This document shows, piece by piece, positions 32,001-35,132 of a stretch of DNA of 35,132 bases (positions are counted from its first letter, which is position 1; every line of letters begins with the position of its first letter). A program made the position numbers and the translations under genes. The stretch is from positions 1 to 35,132 of IMG/VR virus record IMGVR_UViG_3300045993_000431. The stretch is one strand, 5' to 3'. This DNA comes from a virus. The notes beneath the pieces were generated by a model. It ran no database searches. It saw only the letters and a program-made list of their open reading frames with translations, and had not been told where the DNA came from.

Positions 32001-32877
32001 CGCCGCCGCTTGATGGGTTGTATTGTGGCACACTTCCGCTTTGGAAATATGGTGCGTTCACGTCGCTTACATCCCAAACCCATTTATTGGATACGAATTG
32101 CTTCCTCATTTTTCCGTAGGAAACAATGCCATCCTGTGTGAATGCAGGGATGGTTGTGCGTAAGTCCTCGTCAGCCACAACGGTAGCTGCCACGTCTGGA
32201 TTGATACTTGCGAGTAATGGGTTTGTCACGTCACTTGGTGGCGTGTACACCGTGATGCCACTCACCGTCCCACCGCTTACGCGATATGTTCCAATGGTTT
32301 CATGCAATTCTCTATGTGATGTTCCGTCCATGGCTGCACCATGAGTCTCACGCACGGCAAATCCGTCAACTAGTACTGTATCCCAATAAACGTAAATCAC
32401 TGGCACATCTGCGGTCAAGTCCCAAGGGGTACTCTGCTCGCTCAGTCCGCTGCCAGCGGTATTAAGTATTACAAAATGGTCTCCCTGCACCGCGCCAATT
32501 GTGATGGTCAAAGGTGCCGAGAAGGTATACTTGGTACCACGCCGATATACTGCTTGAGTTCCCGTTGGCGTTACTGTGACAACACGTGTTGTGCTGTTAA
32601 AGTCTACCGTCCAGCTATCCGGATTCTGGAATCCCGTTGGCTCAGTTGTTATCGAACTAAAGTCTAATGGCTTCCAGTTTGTGCTGCTACCAGAGTCTTT
32701 TTTCTGATACAAATCCCCGGTTGTCGTATTCAGATACAGTGAGCCAATAGTGCCAGTGGTTGCCGTAAATGATGGGTCAACTGTGCCTGATTGAAACTGT
32801 GTCCCATCTTTAAACTCAATGCCAGAGGACGCTAACACCTTGGCAAAGGTGCCTTTAAAAATAGTTGGTGAGCCCAT
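29047..32877 (-). CDS. Large modular tail fibre / receptor-binding protein
   Basis: 1276 aa. The N-terminus ('SGIEFKDGTQFQSGTVDP', then 'GSLYLNTTTGDLYQKKDSG') is a virion-attachment type seen in fibres. A carbohydrate-binding-like module lies at about 459-510 (W.TGTDYRVGNHVVNNGTLYRV...HTSGTFATDW.AGKW). 'HTHATTAQGGQLTDAAL' (about 624-640) is a repeat typical of fibre shafts. A 'WTSYTPTF...GRWRRVGTNVEIQ' domain begins near 842. The last ~115 residues ('TYTLASLALGQGTYLCSGNI...GSMTFTG') form a C1q/TNF-like beta sandwich, a common receptor-binding tip. The gene begins with an AAGGGA ribosome site. Modularity suggests recombination-driven host-range change. Confidence 0.85.
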   Translation of the reverse strand: MGSPTIFKGTFAKVLASSGIEFKDGTQFQSGTVDPSFTATTGTIGSLYLNTTTGDLYQKKDSGSSTNWKPLDFSSITTEPTGFQNPDSWTVDFNSTTRVVTVTPTGTQAVYRRGTKYTFSAPLTITIGAVQGDHFVILNTAGSGLSEQSTPWDLTADVPVIYVYWDTVLVDGFAVRETHGAAMDGTSHRELHETIGTYRVSGGTVSGITVYTPPSDVTNPLLASINPDVAATVVADEDLRTTIPAFTQDGIVSYGKMRKQFVSNKWVWDVSDVNAPYFQSGSVPQYNPSSGGDSLAIMINEDYVCYYLFAVPAASGTRSQQLRYVWIPGQVKYSPATPLSVTTRTAARDSALAETFTSLDLTGLPFTEFCCIYKVVVRFLSTFTNNVYRLRVEGIQNITGTKISSVNIGAVTPTVHGTLTGRSVVAQHPDSAINTTSTTAGGYDSTVETDQKLMNERLFGFDYVADWVTGTDYRVGNHVVNNGTLYRVPAAAAHTSGTFATDWAAGKWYANNHAITPTYTITTAAGSSLPTQLGRELTIPVAGTGGAPVTANVQPFGTVAPNDGQIYRLIGTSDVATVTYASNNNTKGMMLNGNCTLGAGQMLSVTYNAVADRYDEIGRSTNAVHTHATTAQGGQLTDAALSAAVGFAKGGTGLTALGTPLQQLRTNLAANAMEWATPVGATNYVINPDAEVSASSNLTLNGGTNTVTAARETTAKLFGSGTFKFTQAVAGAWRVDWATNALDLGLSSRLGEVSVVLQGAAVTGGKLQVLDGSNNVIFEKDISTLTSATKPVKTGGTFPIPALPSTLTVRILGTAAIDAGGLFVDQVYIGQAVSVTSGGITTDWTSYTPTFANTTLGSGSTVAGRWRRVGTNVEIQAFVQLGTGGLLTGNIGIGLPAGISVDTTKLADLSNSPLGSAYSIDSSASQYFTGLVRWSNVRTQLEVIFAATTNVAWNATVPFTWAASDTFTTIVSVPITGWQPTDIATPEVSLTRYFYNTGSTATAGGSNAAGLTVEGPTGASVLSIDSVSDNITTFNITVPTFDSNRQKITLELNDGNGWTDSNLRSFNGIRQGAAFYGVSNAWSSATNVQIFFGNRGARASNTTYGSSGDPWSNYTTWKWRLALSPRDTQSFYMQGPVKGGSSGVAVASSYLGNMQAATISNTTFTATDTTYTLASLALGQGTYLCSGNIAAGTAGTTRTRILGNITSNVADTANTKYSGGNSSTENTTTSWVALPSRVITIPAGGGTVYIRGSMTFTGTAPATSGSSMFLEAMLID

Positions 32878-32904
32878 AAGTATATCCCTTCAGATATAGT
32901 TCTA

Positions 32905-33321
32905 CTATGTGTAGAAGTTAATGGCTAATGTTCCTACCGTGACCGCTACCGCTGCAAGCGGACGTATTGACACGCGACTATTTATTGGAATAAGTATCTC
33001 CACAGTGCCGTTCCCGCCTGGGAATATGGTGAATTGAACCACTTCGCTTGCCGCAGCACCTACCGCCAATTCCAAGAATTCTCCTGAGCTGTCAAAGATT
33101 TCTAGCTTAGTTGCTTTCGCCGTGGTACTCGCCACAATTTGGGTCCAAGTAGGCGAGGCCGGAAGATTTGATGAGGCATAGGCTCGTGTGTACGGAGCAT
33201 TTGCCAACGAACGAGAAAGCGCCGTGGGTGCATTCAATGCCGCTAATACCGATACTAGCGTAGCCTCTGTCGCGAGTCCCGTGGTGTTTACGTTAATGGG
33301 TGGGTAAACGTATAGTGTCAT
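32905..33321 (-). CDS. Small virion protein upstream of the tail fibre
   Basis: 138 aa from the ATG at 33321 with an AAAGGAAG ribosome site. A frame extending to 33348 overlaps the upstream gene and is rejected. It opens 'MTLYVYPPINVNTTGLATEATLVSVLAALNAP', a pattern of small phage proteins next to fibres, then a beta-rich body with 'SPTWTQIVASTTAKATKLEIFDSSGE'. It begins one base after the previous stop. Likely a minor structural or fibre-associated protein. The family is unnamed. Confidence 0.65.
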   Translation of the reverse strand: MTLYVYPPINVNTTGLATEATLVSVLAALNAPTALSRSLANAPYTRAYASSNLPASPTWTQIVASTTAKATKLEIFDSSGEFLELAVGAAASEVVQFTIFPGGNGTVEILIPINSRVSIRPLAAVAVTVGTLAINFYT

Positions 33322-33322
33322 A

Positions 33323-33685
33323 TTAGCCTTCCTTTCCAAGGATATCACAGGTTACATTTGCTGCACCGCTTGCCGTTACAAAGGTAACCCGCAACTTGGT
33401 GAAGGGGCTATCGATGAAGATTTGATGGGCTCCACTGGCACCAGAGATTGTAGGTGTGGCAGCGAGGTCTAGGGCCATCCAGACGGGCACCCCGCCGTTC
33501 GCCTCGGCCTCTTGCTGCACGGCTTCCACTGTGATGGTAGCTGATGGGACTACGCCCCCGGACCATGCAATGTTGAGAAAAATGGTGTCTAGGCCGCGCA
33601 CATCTGTTTCTAAAGATGTTTGCGTGCCCGATAATGCGCCTGAAAAAATACGGTACGGTTTAAGTACCTTTTTCGTGGAACTCAT
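33323..33685 (-). CDS. Small beta-rich virion protein
   Basis: 120 aa. The beta-rich sequence ('FSGALSGTQTSLETDVRGLDTIFLNIAWSG', 'SPFTKLRVTFVTASGAANVTCDILG') suggests a small jelly-roll. It is similar in layout to the next gene, and the two may be paired structural proteins between the ejection genes and the fibre. The start is 52 bases after the large ejection gene and has an AAGGGGG ribosome site. The family is unnamed. Confidence 0.65.
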   Translation of the reverse strand: MSSTKKVLKPYRIFSGALSGTQTSLETDVRGLDTIFLNIAWSGGVVPSATITVEAVQQEAEANGGVPVWMALDLAATPTISGASGAHQIFIDSPFTKLRVTFVTASGAANVTCDILGKEG

Positions 33686-33737
33686 AAAATCCCCCTTATG
33701 GGTTAGGTTTGTACGCCTGGGACTCTATGAGCTTACA

Positions 33738-35132
33738 CTACCTCATCCCGAGGCGCACCGAGTTGGGGGCTAGGTCACCGCCAAGGTTCCCACTGATAGG
33801 CCTTTCTGCCTGGTGTGCCATCTGAGGTTGGATGCCTGCAACAGTGGCCATGTGAGAGATTCCAGGTACCGCTGGGATGCCGAATGCTAGACTGATTTGC
33901 AGTTTGTTTTGATGAGAAACGTTCTTTGCTTCTGGAATCTTCTCAATCAATTTCTTTTGCAAGTCTGCATACAATTCTGGGTGCACTGTACGCACCGCCT
34001 CAACCATCCTTGGGTCCACTCGGCCTTGCCCGATTTGGTCTAAGAGCTTGCCGGGGTTGAAAGCGCCATTGGCGTACACCTGCATTTCCATGCGCTCGCT
34101 AGAAGAGAGTTTAGCGGGGGCAGTAAACACGGTGGCCGTGTTGTCCTTTTGTGGCCATTTAGTACGTAAGAAGTTCAGAGCATCATAGCTTTTATTCACC
34201 AATGCCGCATACGTCTGTGGAGCTACACTATCCAGGTGTGGATTATTTTGCCCCATGCGTTGGTCTATCAAGTTAGGGTCGTTTATGTATGGCGCGATGT
34301 TTTCCAGGGTTTTGTTGTGGTCAGTTCCACCTGGCCCATCCAAATGCTCGTTCAATTGCTGTAGCGAGAAGTTTGCCGCTGTGGAGGAAACAAGAGAGCT
34401 TCCCGCCTCTTTTGCGGTCTGGGTCTGTAATAGTCTGCCCAGCATACTGTTCGCTTTGCCGTCAAAGGCGTTGCCCATCCGCTCTAATTTACCCAAGTAG
34501 CGCACAGCCAGGTTAGGGTTTGCAATAGCCGCACCAATGAGTCCACCAGCTCCACGGACCCACCCAGGGTGTTCTGATTCTCCCATGTCGGCACCAATTT
34601 CCCCTAGGGATTGACCCACCAGGGCCCCTACTAAGATTTTCCCTGTATGGCTCATATTCCTATTTAATAGCAAGTTTGCCATTCTTAACTGCTTCAAAGT
34701 GTCCATTGATTGCAATGCTTGCTGCATATCTATTTGCGGTGGCACACCGTACTTAGTAGATATGTCTTGCATTTTCTGGATAGCATTTTGTATGTTATCC
34801 AGATTTTCAGACTTCAAAGCATTAGATACCCCTTCTGGGTTCTTCCAGAATTGCTGAGATTTTGCCTGCGATATTACCTTAACATCCCCCTCATATGGCT
34901 TTGCTACCTTAGTAGTAAACGCCTTTTCAAAGTTCCCCTTGTAGGTAATATACTGATGAAAAGCATCATCCATCTCAGCAAATTGCTTTGCATAAGATCC
35001 ATAATTGCCTTCGCTCTTTAAATGGGTGCCAAACCCATCATACACGTCCCCTAATAGAGACCTTGTAGCTTTAGCTTCACTAGATGGGTCGCTTCTTAGA
35101 CCCTTAACAAAGTCATTGAATACACTTCTAGC
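33738..35132 (-). CDS. Large ejection/internal virion protein, C-terminal part (same gene as 1396-1)
   Basis: This is the remainder of the 887-aa protein that starts at 1396. The join is in frame, because the codon at 35045 equals base 40 and lies a multiple of three from 1396. The C-terminal portion contains another small-residue-rich stretch around 'GKILVGALVGQSLGEIG', then helical and Asn/Gln-rich segments, ending at a TAG at 33738-33740. A GTG at 35045 could be mistaken for the start, but the upstream frame is fully open. The role is inferred as DNA ejection or inner core. I do not recognise a catalytic domain. Confidence 0.72.
   Translation of the reverse strand, partial: ARSVFNDFVKGLRSDPSSEAKATRSLLGDVYDGFGTHLKSEGNYGSYAKQFAEMDDAFHQYITYKGNFEKAFTTKVAKPYEGDVKVISQAKSQQFWKNPEGVSNALKSENLDNIQNAIQKMQDISTKYGVPPQIDMQQALQSMDTLKQLRMANLLLNRNMSHTGKILVGALVGQSLGEIGADMGESEHPGWVRGAGGLIGAAIANPNLAVRYLGKLERMGNAFDGKANSMLGRLLQTQTAKEAGSSLVSSTAANFSLQQLNEHLDGPGGTDHNKTLENIAPYINDPNLIDQRMGQNNPHLDSVAPQTYAALVNKSYDALNFLRTKWPQKDNTATVFTAPAKLSSSERMEMQVYANGAFNPGKLLDQIGQGRVDPRMVEAVRTVHPELYADLQKKLIEKIPEAKNVSHQNKLQISLAFGIPAVPGISHMATVAGIQPQMAHQAERPISGNLGGDLAPNSVRLGMR
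35006..35132. repeat. Terminal direct repeat, right copy
   Basis: Exact copy of bases 1-127. It should be removed once when closing the circle, which fuses the coding sequence 1396-1 with 35005-33738. Confidence 0.93.

Noticed and set aside
1-35132. T7-like direct terminal repeat as the cause of the 127-base end duplication
   Set aside because: The repeat lies within a continuous coding sequence and has the length of a common maximum assembly k-mer. An assembly overlap is simpler.
1-35132. tRNA genes, CRISPR arrays, insertion sequences, integrase or attachment sites
   Set aside because: No cloverleaf with anticodon and CCA-type acceptor, no regularly spaced repeats, and no transposase or recombinase motifs were found on reading. 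A tRNA-finder run would settle the first point.

Overview
The window is a near-complete tailed-phage (podovirus-like) genome assembled as a circle. The first 127 bases (1-127) are repeated exactly at the end (35006-35132), and one 887-codon gene reads without interruption across that join. The non-redundant genome is therefore about 35,005 bp, circular or circularly permuted. Head, portal, nozzle-type tail, ejection, fibre and lysis genes are present. I see no tail tape measure, sheath, tRNA, rRNA, CRISPR array, integrase, family-A/B DNA polymerase or phage RNA polymerase. The host is probably Gram-negative, judging from signal peptides, strong AAGGAG ribosome sites and a soluble endolysin. 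I cannot name it.

Layout. The minus strand carries a compact transcription unit running from about 18.0 kb down through 1, across the join and on to 25.2 kb. Its order is: four early/middle genes ending in an HNH nuclease (17.9-16.7 kb); a small cassette with a secreted disulfide-rich protein and a two-helix membrane protein behind a possible RNA switch (16.7-15.9 kb); small and large terminase with a GNAT-like protein between them; portal; scaffold; HK97-type capsid followed by a good intrinsic terminator; accessory head protein; connector; a 978-aa nozzle-like tail protein; three large ejection-type proteins (the third spans the join); two small virion proteins; a 1276-aa tail fibre; and a lysis region with a two-domain endolysin. 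Many neighbours overlap by ATGA or TAATG.

Replication region. A 755-aa primase-polymerase/helicase and a small HTH protein lie on the minus strand at 20.8-18.3 kb. Downstream of them a non-coding stretch (about 17.94-18.34 kb) holds ten copies of the 8-mer ATGCTGAT/ATCAGCAT arranged in nested long inverted repeats around an AT-rich tract. This is a strong replication-origin candidate. A short divergent promoter region (20794-20875) separates this block from the plus-strand operon.

Plus-strand operon (20.9-25.1 kb). It starts with a Sak4-like RecA-fold ATPase, a DUF669-type single-strand-binding protein and a PD-(D/E)XK nuclease, which together look like a recombination/replication module. 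A Rha-family regulator follows, then seven small translationally coupled genes, including a MazG-like nucleotide pyrophosphohydrolase and a small membrane protein. The operon ends in three triloop hairpins and a terminator-like hairpin, where it meets the end of the minus-strand lysis region.

Most notable for follow-up: the iteron/inverted-repeat origin, the four-segment purine/pyrimidine leader upstream of the 16.3 kb genes, the secreted protein with two identical Cx5Cx5Cx10C modules, the glycosidase-CHAP-like endolysin, and the set of uncharacterised small early genes.
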